Source: Phycisphaeraceae bacterium (GTDB lineage: Bacteria; Planctomycetota; Phycisphaerae; Phycisphaerales; UBA1924). From it: a stretch of DNA of 64,000 bases. The position numbers were made by a program, and so were the translations under genes. Below, piece after piece: positions 43,130 through 52,881 of the stretch. Within the stretch, counting starts at the first letter, position 1; the number at the start of each line of letters is the position of its first letter. The notes beneath the pieces were generated by a model. That model was not told where the DNA came from, ran no database searches, and saw only the letters and a list, made by a program, of their open reading frames with translations. The stretch is taken from the NCBI GenBank assembly GCA_019454185.1, contig CP075368.1:2025649-2089648 (forward strand), in the 5' to 3' direction.

Positions 43130-45220
43130 ATGTCTGACGTTGATACCTCTTCCGCCTCGTCGTCACCGTTCGATCACAGTTCTGGATACTCACACGAGGG
43201 TGGTGAGGGCGGCTCCTCTTCGGGTGGAAGTGGCAGTGGCGGTGGCGGTTCGGATGGAGGCGGCACGTCTGCGGGTGGGGGCGGAGATGGCGGACCTCGC
43301 AAGAAGCGGCGCCGTCGGCGCGGCCGCAGTCGCGGCTCGAATCCCGATGGATCTCCCAACGCCGCCCCAAACGGCGGTACCGATGGCGGCTCCGGCTCAG
43401 CCCATGGTCACAGAGACGGAGGCGCATCCGCCGGACGCCCGTCGCCCGTCCCGAGCGCCGAAGGCAGTTCCTCCGGCGGACCTCGATCTGAAGGACGAGG
43501 AGATGGTGGACGGCGCAGTGGTTCAGGTGGCGGCGGCGGACGAGGACGCGGTGGAGGTGGAGGTGGAGGTGGCGGTGGCGGTGGCGGTGGCAGAGGTCGA
43601 GGCGGACGCGGACGTGGTGGCGGCGGCTACGGAGGCGATTCCTACGACGACGATCGACCCATCACCGCTTCCAACGAGGACATCTCGCTCGGCGGCATGG
43701 CAGGCGAGATGGTCGAGATCGTGAAACTCGACCACGATCCGGACCTCGACGTCCCGGATCCCGTCGCCCCCGAGCACAAGCCGCTCTCCCCCGAAATCTT
43801 CGACACCGAAATGACCTTCGAGCAGCTCGGATTGACCGAGCCGATCCAGCGTGCGATCAAGGCGATGGGGTTCCGGCATCCCACACGCATCCAGGCCCAG
43901 CTCGTTCCCGTTGCCCTCACAGGCAAAGACGTGCTCGGCCAAGCCAAGACCGGCACCGGCAAGACCGCCGCGTTCGGTCTGCCCCTGCTCAACATGTGCA
44001 CACCCGGCGAGCCCTTCCAGGCACTTATCCTGGGCCCGACGCGCGAACTCGCCGTGCAGATCCACAACGACCTCGCCAACTTCGGTCGCTACACAGGCCT
44101 CAGCGCTGTCACCGTCTACGGAGGCAAGCCGATCCGCCAGCAGGCGGCACGCCTCGCCAAGAACCCCGAGATCATCGTCGGCACACCCGGGCGCGTGATC
44201 GACATGGTCGAACGCGGACACCTCCGCCTCCACAACGTCAAGTTCGCCGTCCTCGACGAAGTCGACCGCATGTTCGACATCGGCTTCCGCGACGACATCC
44301 GCAAGATCCTCAAGATGTGCCCGACCGATCGCCAGACCATGTTCGTCTCGGCGACGATCTCGAACGAGATCGAGGACCTTGCCCGTCGCCACATGCGCGA
44401 CCCCGAGAAGATCGTCACCTCCTCCGGTTCGCTCACCGTCTCGCTCGTCCAGCAGCACTACCTCACCGTCCAGCCGTGGGACAAGAAACGCCTCCTCGCA
44501 CACCTCCTGACCCACGAAGAACCCGCGCTCACAGTCGTCTTCTGCCGCCTCAAGCGAACCTGCGACGAACTGGTGCAGTATCTCGCTCGAAAGGACATCG
44601 AGGCACACGCCATCCACGGCGATCTCCCCCAGAGCAAACGCAACGCCGTCATGGCTCAGCTCAAGAGCGGCAAGCTCGAAGTGCTCATCGCCTCCGACCT
44701 CGCATCCCGCGGCATCGACGTTGACGGCGTCACGCACGTCATCAACTACGATCTCCCCGAAGACCCCGACATCTACGTCCATCGCATCGGACGCACCGCC
44801 CGCGCCGGAAAGCAGGGCGTCGCATGGTCGCTCGTCACCCCCGAGCAAGGCGAACTCCTGACCCAGATCGAGCACCTGATCAACACCGAGATCCCCAAGC
44901 TCGATTACCCGGACTTCCAACCCGGCCCCGTCCCCGACGGCTACCGCCAGCAACGCGAGCAGGACGCCCAGCTCAAGCAGATGCGCTCGCAGAAATTCAA
45001 TCGCTACGCAACGCCCGCGCCGCCCCCGGCCGGCGCAGCCGCCACCGCCGCCCAGCCCGTGGACCAGGAGAAACTCGCCGCGAAGTTCCCCGGTGGGATC
45101 ATCCCGACGCAACTCCCGACCAAGCGCATGTTCGGCAAGGTCCGCACAAGCCGCACCGCCAAACTCGACGCCGCGCCGCCGCCGCCCCCACCCGGCGGAA
45201 CGCCGCCCGCTTCGACTTGA
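43130..45220 (+). CDS. DEAD-box RNA helicase with long glycine-rich head
   Basis: The 696-residue protein has a Gly/Ser/Arg-rich, low-complexity head to about residue 190 and then a full DEAD-box core. Motifs: Q motif (FEQLGLTEPIQRAI with GFRHPTRIQAQ), I (GQAKTGTGKT at about 268), Ia (PTRELAVQ), II with DEVD instead of DEAD, III (SATIS), IV-V (VFCRLKRTCDELV, ASRGIDVDGVTHVINYD) and VI (HRIGRTARAGK). A basic, Pro-rich tail follows. Such Gly-rich ends bind RNA and may promote condensates. Substrate not evident; RhlE/CshA-like by overall layout. The start fits the first ATG. Confidence 0.93.
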   Translation: MSDVDTSSASSSPFDHSSGYSHEGGEGGSSSGGSGSGGGGSDGGGTSAGGGGDGGPRKKRRRRRGRSRGSNPDGSPNAAPNGGTDGGSGSAHGHRDGGASAGRPSPVPSAEGSSSGGPRSEGRGDGGRRSGSGGGGGRGRGGGGGGGGGGGGGGRGRGGRGRGGGGYGGDSYDDDRPITASNEDISLGGMAGEMVEIVKLDHDPDLDVPDPVAPEHKPLSPEIFDTEMTFEQLGLTEPIQRAIKAMGFRHPTRIQAQLVPVALTGKDVLGQAKTGTGKTAAFGLPLLNMCTPGEPFQALILGPTRELAVQIHNDLANFGRYTGLSAVTVYGGKPIRQQAARLAKNPEIIVGTPGRVIDMVERGHLRLHNVKFAVLDEVDRMFDIGFRDDIRKILKMCPTDRQTMFVSATISNEIEDLARRHMRDPEKIVTSSGSLTVSLVQQHYLTVQPWDKKRLLAHLLTHEEPALTVVFCRLKRTCDELVQYLARKDIEAHAIHGDLPQSKRNAVMAQLKSGKLEVLIASDLASRGIDVDGVTHVINYDLPEDPDIYVHRIGRTARAGKQGVAWSLVTPEQGELLTQIEHLINTEIPKLDYPDFQPGPVPDGYRQQREQDAQLKQMRSQKFNRYATPAPPPAGAAATAAQPVDQEKLAAKFPGGIIPTQLPTKRMFGKVRTSRTAKLDAAPPPPPPGGTPPAST
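43550..43625 (+). repeat. GGTGGC/GGTGGA microrepeat in the helicase head
   Basis: Near-perfect 6-base units (GGTGGA and GGTGGC) are repeated about ten times and encode an uninterrupted poly-glycine run of roughly 15-20 residues, followed by RGRGGRGRGG. Slippage here could change the head length without breaking the frame when whole codons are gained or lost. Confidence 0.7.
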
Positions 45221-45251
45221 GTCGGTTGCCGCGGCTCACTCCCGCGCCGCT

Positions 45252-45770
45252 TCACTCATTGTGATGCTCGATCGGGAACCCCTCGGGCGAGAAACGCCCG
45301 TTGATCGACGCCCCGCCGGGCAGCGACGTGTACAACTCGATCGAGATCTGTGAGATCGGCATCGGCACACCCTCGATCTCCGGCCGCGCCGAGGGCGTGA
45401 TCGTCGCCATCACCATGACCGGTGTCCCATCCTTCACATGCCGCATCGGCTTCTTCACATCCGGATCGCCGCCCGTCATCTCGATCATCCGGCGATGCGT
45501 CGGGTGGTGATACCACACCCGCGCAGACTCGACATCCTTGAACCACGCAACGATCACGTTCTTCCCGCTCTGCGTGCGCGCCGACTCAACACCCAGACAC
45601 CCGTCCACGCTCTGCAGACTCTCCGCGAGCATGGCCCCGAAATCCGGCCCGCCCCGCTGCTGCCCACCCGCGGGCTGCGCCGGCTGTCCAAGCACCGCCG
45701 AAACCCCGCTGAACGCAGCAAGCCCGGCCGCACCGATCAACGCCGAAACGACAATCGCCCTCGCATCCAT
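45252..45770 (-). CDS. Secreted protein with ABM-like (dimeric alpha-beta barrel) domain
   Basis: From the ATG at 45770 the product has 172 residues. It opens with a signal peptide (AIVVSALIGAAGLAAFSGVSAVLG) and a Gln/Gly-rich spacer. The folded part (ESLQSVDGCLGVESARTQSGKNVIVAWF, in parts, then SARVWYHHPTHRRMIEM) resembles antibiotic-biosynthesis-monooxygenase and related dimeric alpha-beta barrel domains. An export signal on this fold is unusual. A GAAGG precedes the start. It converges on the helicase gene, with 31 bases between the stops. Activity is unknown. Confidence 0.7.
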   Translation of the reverse strand: MDARAIVVSALIGAAGLAAFSGVSAVLGQPAQPAGGQQRGGPDFGAMLAESLQSVDGCLGVESARTQSGKNVIVAWFKDVESARVWYHHPTHRRMIEMTGGDPDVKKPMRHVKDGTPVMVMATITPSARPEIEGVPMPISQISIELYTSLPGGASINGRFSPEGFPIEHHNE

Positions 45771-45870
45771 CGAACCTTCTCCCTTCGCAATCACCCGGCC
45801 ACCCTCGCGACGCGCAAGCGTGCCCGGTCACAGTTGGCAATCATGTGCCGCAGGTTTCCACCCTTGTGTG

Positions 45871-48813
45871 TCAATGTGCTCCGCCACCTTCTGCCGGCTC
45901 CGGCTTCACCACGACCGTCACCATGTTCTCAGGCCTGTAGTACTTCGCAAACGTCGAACGGATCGCCTCCGCATCAATTCTCTGGTACGCCTCAGGATCG
46001 GCAAGGATCTCGTCGAGCGAATCACCCCGGAACGTCATCTGCCCGATCCGCCGCGACCAGTACCCCGGCTCCAGCAGGTCCTGCTGGAACGTGTTGGCAA
46101 TCTGCTTTCTGGCGACATCAAGCTCCTCCTCGCTCGGGCCCTCCTTCGCGAAGGCGTCGTACATCGCCCCAAGCTTCGCCACAAGCGCATCCGCCTTCGC
46201 CGGCTCCGTTGGCGCTGCCGCCGAGAACATCCCGAACCCCGGGTACGTCGTCCCCGGCCTCGATCCCGCGCCGATGCTGTAGACCAGTTGCTCCTTCTCC
46301 CTCACCTCGGTCACCATCCGTGTCGACATGATGCGAGACGCAAGCGCCATCGCCCGAGCATCGTCACGATCCAACTGGTCGGCCCCGTAGAAGCCCGACA
46401 TCACAAACGCCTGCTGCGTCGGCGTCTTGATCACCTCCGTCACCACACGCGGCCCCACCGGCCGCTTCAATGATCGCTCGGAAGAGAACAGCGTCGCACC
46501 AACCCGCTCACGCGCTGGCAACGAACCGATATACCGCTCGACGAGTGGCATCAACCTCCCGCGATCAATATCCCCGACAATCGTCACCTCGATCGGCGAG
46601 CCGCGCACAATCGCATCGAGCCACGTCTGCGCCTCATCGAGTTTCAAACGATCAACCTGCGCAACCGTCAGCGGCTGCACCCTCGCCACATCCGCCGGAT
46701 ACATCGCCGCAGAAGCAACACGCGTCCCGTACCGCAGTGGGTTCGTCTCCGACTCAAGAATCGACTCCCGTGAGGCCGTCACGAACTGCTCAAACGCCGA
46801 CGGCTCGATGCGCGGCTCAGTCAGAAGAAGATGCGCAAGCTGGAAGCCCGGCTCAAGATCCTCCGGACTTCCGGAGATGCTCAGCGAGATCGAGTCGGTG
46901 TTGCTTCCCCCGCCGCCGCCGCCTCGCCCGCCGCCGAATCCCCCGCCTCGGACAGATACCTTCTTCCCGGTCATCAGCGAGCGAATCTCGCTCGAAGACA
47001 GCCCCATCGTCGCCGGTCGCGACCAAGCGAGCGTTGCCGCGCCCGTGATCCCGCGGTTCTGCGCCGTCTCCAGCAGCTCGCCGCCGATCAGGTCGATGCT
47101 CACCGTGACCTGGTTCTCACGCTCCTTCATCTCCCTGAAGTGGACCCTCACGCCGTTCGAGAGCCAGCCGGACCACACGCGGCTCGCCTCGTGCATCGCG
47201 CCCTCAGACACCTTCCCCGGCTCCGGCAACTCGGTCATCAACGCAACCGCGCCCTCGCTCTCGGCCTCAGGCGTCGGCTTCACCGCCAGCGCGGCAACGC
47301 CGATGTCGAGCAGCTCCTGCTCCGTCGGCACCGTCGGACCCGAGGGAAGCGTCACGCCGAACGAGACCGCCGAAGTGTCAAACTCTGTCCTGAAACGCGA
47401 AGACACCTCCTCATCCGTGATCGTCGGCAGAAGCGCGTTGATCAGATCCAGCCGCTGCTTCGCGGACATCGTCGGCCTTCCCGCGGCCACATCGCTGTTC
47501 AGCCGACCGATGATCATCTGCGCAGGCCTCGTCGCCTCCGTCTCCACGGCACGCTCCGCGCCGGACACGATCTCTCTCCTCGCCTCCTCGATCTCCCGCG
47601 CCGAAAAACCAAACGCTCTGGCCCGTTGCAACTCGAGCGCGATCTCCTCCAGAGCCGCTCTCCACATGCCCGGCTTCGCGCGCCCGCTGATCTCCGCCGT
47701 ATGGATCGCGCGAGACTGCGTGCCGCTGCTCGCACTCGCGCTCATATAGCTCGTCCCGCCCGCTGCAACCTTGTTCGACAGCCGACGGTTCATCGCGAAC
47801 TGCCCAAGCGAATCGACAAGATCCTCACGCATGCCCCCAACCGTCGTCACCGGACGCCGCGCCGGCTCCAGCCGAACGATCTGCACCGATTCCGTCCGAA
47901 CCTCCGGATCATGCGTCACGATCGCGAAGCTCTTCTCGTATGCACGCACGCCCACATCCTGGGACACAGGCACAGGACGCGCCGGCAATCCGCCGAAGTG
48001 CGCCTCGATCACACCCTTCACAACCTCCGGATCAGCATCCGCGACCACCATCAGCGTCGAGTTCGACGCCCCGTACCACGCGTCGTAGTACGCCCGGAAG
48101 TCCTCCACCATCACGCTGTTGATCGTCTCCTCGGTGCCGATCGGCAGACGCACGCCGAATAGCGAGCCGGGAGCCATCTTCTCAAGCATCTCATACTGCG
48201 TCCGCTGACGCCCCGAAAGCCCGCGCCGACGCTCTTCCTGAATGATCTGGCGCTCCTCCTCGATCTCCTCGGGCAGCAGCGACAACCTCCCCACAACATC
48301 CGCAAAGAAACGCATCCCGTCGCCCAGCGTCTCCGGCTTCGCGTCCGGCAGCGACAACTGGTACACCGTCTGGTCGAAACTCGTAAACGCATTCTGGTCG
48401 CGCCCGAACGTCATGCCCAGCGATTGGAAGAACGGCACAAGCGAACCCGGCGCGAAATTCTCCGAACCGTTGAACGCCATGTGCTCCAGGTAGTGAGCGA
48501 TCCCACGCTGACGGTCCGTCTCATTCAGAGATCCCGTCCCGATGTGGATCCACATCACCGCACGGCCCGGCGGCACCGCGTGCTGCTTGATGATGTACCG
48601 CAACCCGTTCTCAAGCCGACCAGTCACCAGAGTCGGATCAACGGGCAACGCCGTCTCCGCATTCCACCCCTGTCCGACCCCGCGTGCCTCACCGCTTCGC
48701 GCGCCGCGCTGACGCTCCGGCTGCTCAATCTCCGTCAGTCCGCTCCCGACCGCATGTCCGCAGACAAGCAGCACCATCGCGCAAATCGACAACCCCGTGC
48801 GGCGTTCAAACAT
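45871..48813 (-). CDS. Secreted M16-family zinc peptidase
   Basis: This 980-residue protein starts with a signal peptide (SICAMVLLVCGHAVGSG). The first M16 domain has the inverted zinc motif HxxEH (HYLEHMAFNGS at about residues 105-115) and the downstream Glu region (EEIEEERQIIQEE). A second M16 domain follows, with no zinc motif, as is usual for the two-domain pitrilysin/PqqL type (YIGSLPARE, VYSIGAGSRPGTTYPG). A Gly-rich stretch (GGGFGGGRGGGGGG) lies between. It probably cleaves peptides in the periplasm. Confidence 0.92.
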   Translation of the reverse strand: MFERRTGLSICAMVLLVCGHAVGSGLTEIEQPERQRGARSGEARGVGQGWNAETALPVDPTLVTGRLENGLRYIIKQHAVPPGRAVMWIHIGTGSLNETDRQRGIAHYLEHMAFNGSENFAPGSLVPFFQSLGMTFGRDQNAFTSFDQTVYQLSLPDAKPETLGDGMRFFADVVGRLSLLPEEIEEERQIIQEERRRGLSGRQRTQYEMLEKMAPGSLFGVRLPIGTEETINSVMVEDFRAYYDAWYGASNSTLMVVADADPEVVKGVIEAHFGGLPARPVPVSQDVGVRAYEKSFAIVTHDPEVRTESVQIVRLEPARRPVTTVGGMREDLVDSLGQFAMNRRLSNKVAAGGTSYMSASASSGTQSRAIHTAEISGRAKPGMWRAALEEIALELQRARAFGFSAREIEEARREIVSGAERAVETEATRPAQMIIGRLNSDVAAGRPTMSAKQRLDLINALLPTITDEEVSSRFRTEFDTSAVSFGVTLPSGPTVPTEQELLDIGVAALAVKPTPEAESEGAVALMTELPEPGKVSEGAMHEASRVWSGWLSNGVRVHFREMKERENQVTVSIDLIGGELLETAQNRGITGAATLAWSRPATMGLSSSEIRSLMTGKKVSVRGGGFGGGRGGGGGGSNTDSISLSISGSPEDLEPGFQLAHLLLTEPRIEPSAFEQFVTASRESILESETNPLRYGTRVASAAMYPADVARVQPLTVAQVDRLKLDEAQTWLDAIVRGSPIEVTIVGDIDRGRLMPLVERYIGSLPARERVGATLFSSERSLKRPVGPRVVTEVIKTPTQQAFVMSGFYGADQLDRDDARAMALASRIMSTRMVTEVREKEQLVYSIGAGSRPGTTYPGFGMFSAAAPTEPAKADALVAKLGAMYDAFAKEGPSEEELDVARKQIANTFQQDLLEPGYWSRRIGQMTFRGDSLDEILADPEAYQRIDAEAIRSTFAKYYRPENMVTVVVKPEPAEGGGAH

Positions 48814-48953
48814 GATCGGCCTCCAGTTCGTGCGCGGCAGCCCGCCGCGTCAGCCCAGTGTACCGACATCCGCCCGCCCCCGCGATGAAACCTCTGCAAC
48901 CCCAACCGCCCCACCCATCTACAACATGCCGCGGAACACACGGAAGCCAAACG

Positions 48954-50468
48954 ATGCACCACCATACACGTGCGCGTCGCCCCAAGGCCGCGCGCCTCGC
49001 CGCCATCGCCTCGATCGCGATCACGGCTCTCCTCCCAACGCTCCCATCCCACGGCTCTGATCCGCTCCCGCCGCTGAGCGATGCGCCAACACTCTTCCGC
49101 AACGTCAATGTGCTCACCATGACCGAGCCCGGCGTAAAGTCCGGCTGGTCTGTCCTCGTCGTCGGAGGCCGCATCGCGCAGGTCGGCCCGATCGACGCCG
49201 TCAACCCCGGCGACGCGCTCCAGAACCTCACAATCATCGAAGGAGACGGCAACGCCTGGCTCATCCCCGGCCTCGCGGACATGCACGTCCACCTGCCGCC
49301 ATACGAACCCGGCAACGCCCAACATGAAGCCGCCGCCTTCCGCGCATGCGCACTCCTTCTTGCAAACGGCATCACCACCGCACGCGGCATGGTCGGCCAT
49401 CCATCCCACCCCCGCCTCAGACAGGCCATCGCAGACGGCTCCCTGCTCGGCCCCACACTCCACATCGCAGGACCGCCCATTCACCAGGGAATCGCCAAGA
49501 CTCCGGAAGAGGCCTAGGCAGCAGTTCGCCTTCATTCGGAGACCGGCTTCGACTTCATCAAATCTCACCGCGTCGTTCAGGAGAAGGTCTACCGCGCGCT
49601 CCAGACCACCGCCGGTGAACTCGGTATCCCGGTCACCGGACATGTAGACAACGAAGTCGGCATCACCGTCGCGGCGGAGTACCCGCAGCAACAGGAACAC
49701 CTGGACGCAATCCCGGCCGCTTTGATCGCCAATCCGGCCGCCGCATCCCAGTTCGGACAGATCCCCCCCGGCCCCGTGCTCGACGCCATCGACACGAACC
49801 GGCTTCCCGAGCTCGCGAAGAAACTCGCCGCAGCGGGCATCTGGTCCGTCCCAACGCTCTCACTCTTCGAGACCATCCTCGATCAGAAGAGCCCCACCGC
49901 CGAGCTGATGGCCCGACCCGAGATGCGCTACATCGTCCCCCAAGCCGTCGGGCAATGGGCCGAACAACGCAACGCGACCAAGTTCCCAGCACTCTGGGGC
50001 GTGGACTACGGCGAACGCGTCGCCGCTCTCCGAAAGCAGATCACCCTCGCGCTCGCCGATGCTGGCGTCGGCCTCATGGCAGGATCCGACTCACCACAAT
50101 TCTTCAAGGTCGTCGGCTTCTCCCTTCACGACGAGCTCGCGTCCCTCGCCGCATGCGGCCTCGGCGCCGAGCGTGCCCTCGCCTGCGCGACCTCAAATCC
50201 GGCACGCTACATGGACTCGCTCCCGAACCGTGGCTCCGCAACCGGAGTCCCACCCGACTTCGGCTCCATCGCACCCGGCAAACGCGCCGACCTTGTTCTC
50301 CTCGACGCCGATCCGACCGTCGACATCCGCTCAACACGCCGTATCCAAGCGGTCATGCTCAGAGGCCGACTCATCCAGCGTGCCGAACTCGACGCGCTCC
50401 TCGCCGAGGTCGAGCGATCCGCCCGCCCACCCTTCAACCAAGAGCCGCCCCTGAAATCAGACCTCTGA
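48954..50468 (+). pseudogene. Amidohydrolase interrupted by an in-frame TAG
   Basis: The frame of 505 codons starts at 48954 (GGAAG 7 bases upstream) with a signal peptide and has one internal stop, TAG at 49515-49517 (codon 188). Both halves keep amidohydrolase features: HVH at 111-113 (GLADMHVHLP) in the first, and H230 (VTGHVDNEV) and AGSDSPQF (about residue 378) in the second, plus PGKRADLVLLDADP at the end. No other stop or frameshift exists in the remaining 316 codons, so the lesion is recent, an error, or a read-through codon. GAG or CAG to TAG is one base. Confidence 0.85.
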
Positions 50469-51461
50469 TCGAACCGGCTCGCCCGCCGCTTCACCGGCGC
50501 CACGCTCCCCGCTCCGCGCAGGCGACGGAGACAGCGGATGACTCGCCAACTCCCCTGCCCGGGCCGCCTCAACGTTCGCAGCCGAAGCGATCCGTGCCGC
50601 CGCCTCCGCGATCGCACTCGCCTCCCTCGCCCTTCGCTTTGCCGCTCGCTGCTGATCGTACTGCGCCGTCATCTCCGCCCCGACGAACAGGATGATGCAC
50701 GAGTAATACACCCACACCACAAGCGCGATCAGCGCGCCCGCCGCGCTCCCGTAACTCTCAACCACGCCGCCGTGCTTCAGATACCACGAGATCGCCGCCT
50801 TCCCTCCGGAGAACAGCACCGCCGTCGTGATCGCACCCAGCCACACCTCGCGCCACGCGATCCTCGCATCCGGTAGCACCTTGAAGATCGATGCGAACAA
50901 CAACGCGCTCACCAGCATCGAGACGCCCGAGAGAGCCACTCTCCCGACCACCTCATTTGTCCGAGGAAGCAACGCCTCGATCACGGTCGAGACCACCATT
51001 GCCACCAGCAGAATGAACATGATCGCAAAGATCATCCCCATCGAGACCAACCGCTTCCAGATCCACGCGAACACCCCCGACCGAGGCGAGGCACGCATCC
51101 CCCAGATCCTGTTCAACGACTTCTGCAGCTGGTTGAACACCATGCTCGCCGACACGAGCAGCATCCCCGAACTCAGGATCCACCGCCACGCCTCCCGAGG
51201 TGGCCCCGCACGCTCCGCCTGCGCGATCACCGCCTGCCCGACCTGCGCCGCGTCCGGACCCAACTGCGAGTAGAAACTCTGCACCAGCTCGCTCTTGGCC
51301 ACCTCGCCGATGAATCCCCCCACCGTCACCACCAGCAGCACCAGCGGCGCAAACGACAGCAGCGTGTAGAACGCCACCGCCGCCGCAAGCGACAGAATGT
51401 CGTGCTCGACAATCCCGCGCACGACCGCTCGAAGGAAGTTGAACCCGCTCCGGAGACTCAT
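50457..51461 (-). CDS. YihY/BrkB-family membrane protein
   Basis: The protein of 334 residues has six membrane helices and the YihY/BrkB pattern: IVEHDILSLAAAVAFYTLLSFAPL in the first helix, SASMVFNQLQKSLNRIWG, and GSAAGALIALVVWVYYSCIILFVGAEMTAQY (in parts) near the end. A charged C-terminal tail follows. The older name ribonuclease BN is a misassignment; the function is unsettled. It is a convergent neighbour of the amidohydrolase, with a 12-base overlap of their 3' ends, and follows the lipoprotein gene by 10 bases. Confidence 0.9.
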   Translation of the reverse strand: MSLRSGFNFLRAVVRGIVEHDILSLAAAVAFYTLLSFAPLVLLVVTVGGFIGEVAKSELVQSFYSQLGPDAAQVGQAVIAQAERAGPPREAWRWILSSGMLLVSASMVFNQLQKSLNRIWGMRASPRSGVFAWIWKRLVSMGMIFAIMFILLVAMVVSTVIEALLPRTNEVVGRVALSGVSMLVSALLFASIFKVLPDARIAWREVWLGAITTAVLFSGGKAAISWYLKHGGVVESYGSAAGALIALVVWVYYSCIILFVGAEMTAQYDQQRAAKRRAREASAIAEAAARIASAANVEAARAGELASHPLSPSPARSGERGAGEAAGEPVRSEV

Positions 51462-51471
51462 GCCCTTCTGC

Positions 51472-52821
51472 CTACTCCGCGTCACGCCCCCTCGCCCGCA
51501 TCTCACGGCGACTCACGCCGACACGCCCCGCCTGCTCCTCATACGGCCCGTCGAACTCGTTCACGGCCGCCAGAAGACCCGACGCCGTCGCGAACGCATC
51601 TCGCCCCACAGGCCCCATCCCACGCGAAGCTCGCCAGTCGTTATACCCGCGAAGCAATCCCGCCTGCCCATCCTGGATGTACGCGATCTGCACGACCGGG
51701 AAGTAGACCCGGGAATCCCCCTCGTCCGATACAGACCGACCGCCCAGCCCCGATCCGGTGTACGCCCGGCCCTGCAGCATCGCGCAGAACCGATGCCACT
51801 TCTCCTGAGGCGTGAAGTTCATCGGACGAGAGATGAACCTCGCGATCGGTCCACGAACCTCCGACGGTTGCGCCGTATCCGACCGAGGCCCCAGCCGATC
51901 CCAGAACGTGTCCTCCAATACCAGGCCGATCCACTCAGAACGCGAAACCCACGGGTTCCCACGCTTCCCGAGCGGCTCGTACATCAGCTCCGCACCATAC
52001 GTCTGCGCGATCAGGAACGTCCCGGACTTCTCATCGTGAGGCACCGACTTGTCCAGCCCCAGACTCACGATCGAACCCGACTCCGCCCCCGATTCAATCA
52101 ACAGACGCTCACCCGCATTCATCGGCACCACAAAGTCGCGCTCGAATCTTGCAAGCGTCTCCTCAGGCGACAACCCCGCAAAGTGCGGCCTCGGATACGA
52201 GGGGCGGGCATCGTTGTCAGGTGACCCGACGTAGAACCACGCCCGCGCAAGCGCGGGACGGCCCGGCGGCTCCAGCAGATGACGCCTGTACGCATCCCCC
52301 ATCCCCTCGAACAAACGGCTCGCCGGGTACGCATCGAGATGGTGTCGGATCGTGTCCGCCGGCATATCCCCTTCCGAGACATCATTGTGGTCTCCGGCCG
52401 GTTGCCTCACCCAGATCCGCACGCGCGACGCAAGATCCGGGCTCGAACCAAGCCAATCCTCGATCTGCGACCGCTCCGACATGCACCACTCGGCCCACCC
52501 GCGTGCCGCCGACGCCTCCCCTCGCACGATCGCCTCGTTCCGATTCCCCGTGATCACCCGCCTCAGCCCGCAGAACCTCACATCAACATCGCCATGCACC
52601 GGGGTCACAAACAGCACCACTTGCGATACCAGTTCCTCAAGCGTCAATGCCGCGTGACCCCTCTCACCCCCGGGTGCCGTTCCAACAGCACCAGAAGGTG
52701 GATCGCCCGGCCCTCTCACTTCAACCATCGCGCAACTTCCAAGCGGAGACAGCACCGCGCAACTCAGCACCGCGGCACACACACGCACGAGATCGAGCCA
52801 GCCCTGCTTCTGCTTCATCAT
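51472..52821 (-). CDS. Probable lipoprotein of unknown function
   Basis: From 52821 the product has 449 residues. The N-terminus reads MMKQKQGWLDLVRV followed by a hydrophobic run and a possible lipobox (LGSC, Cys at 30). The mature part has no recognised domain. It contains mixed alpha/beta sequence with blocks such as YPRPHFAGLSPEETLARFERDF, RAWFYVGSPDNDARPSY and PRSDTAQPSEVRGPIARFIS. The lipoprotein call depends on the alternative start 3 bases on (52818) not mattering. It is the upstream gene of a two-gene unit with the YihY-like protein. Confidence 0.55.
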   Translation of the reverse strand: MMKQKQGWLDLVRVCAAVLSCAVLSPLGSCAMVEVRGPGDPPSGAVGTAPGGERGHAALTLEELVSQVVLFVTPVHGDVDVRFCGLRRVITGNRNEAIVRGEASAARGWAEWCMSERSQIEDWLGSSPDLASRVRIWVRQPAGDHNDVSEGDMPADTIRHHLDAYPASRLFEGMGDAYRRHLLEPPGRPALARAWFYVGSPDNDARPSYPRPHFAGLSPEETLARFERDFVVPMNAGERLLIESGAESGSIVSLGLDKSVPHDEKSGTFLIAQTYGAELMYEPLGKRGNPWVSRSEWIGLVLEDTFWDRLGPRSDTAQPSEVRGPIARFISRPMNFTPQEKWHRFCAMLQGRAYTGSGLGGRSVSDEGDSRVYFPVVQIAYIQDGQAGLLRGYNDWRASRGMGPVGRDAFATASGLLAAVNEFDGPYEEQAGRVGVSRREMRARGRDAE

Positions 52822-52881
52822 GCATCGTACTCGCGCCACCTGTCTGCCCCCGCAACCCTCACGCCCCTCTACCATCAAACA

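Noticed and set aside
43523..45112. A 529-codon minus-strand frame opposite the DEAD-box helicase
   Set aside because: The plus-strand gene has every helicase motif. The opposite frame is low-complexity and Val/Asp-rich because of the codon bias.
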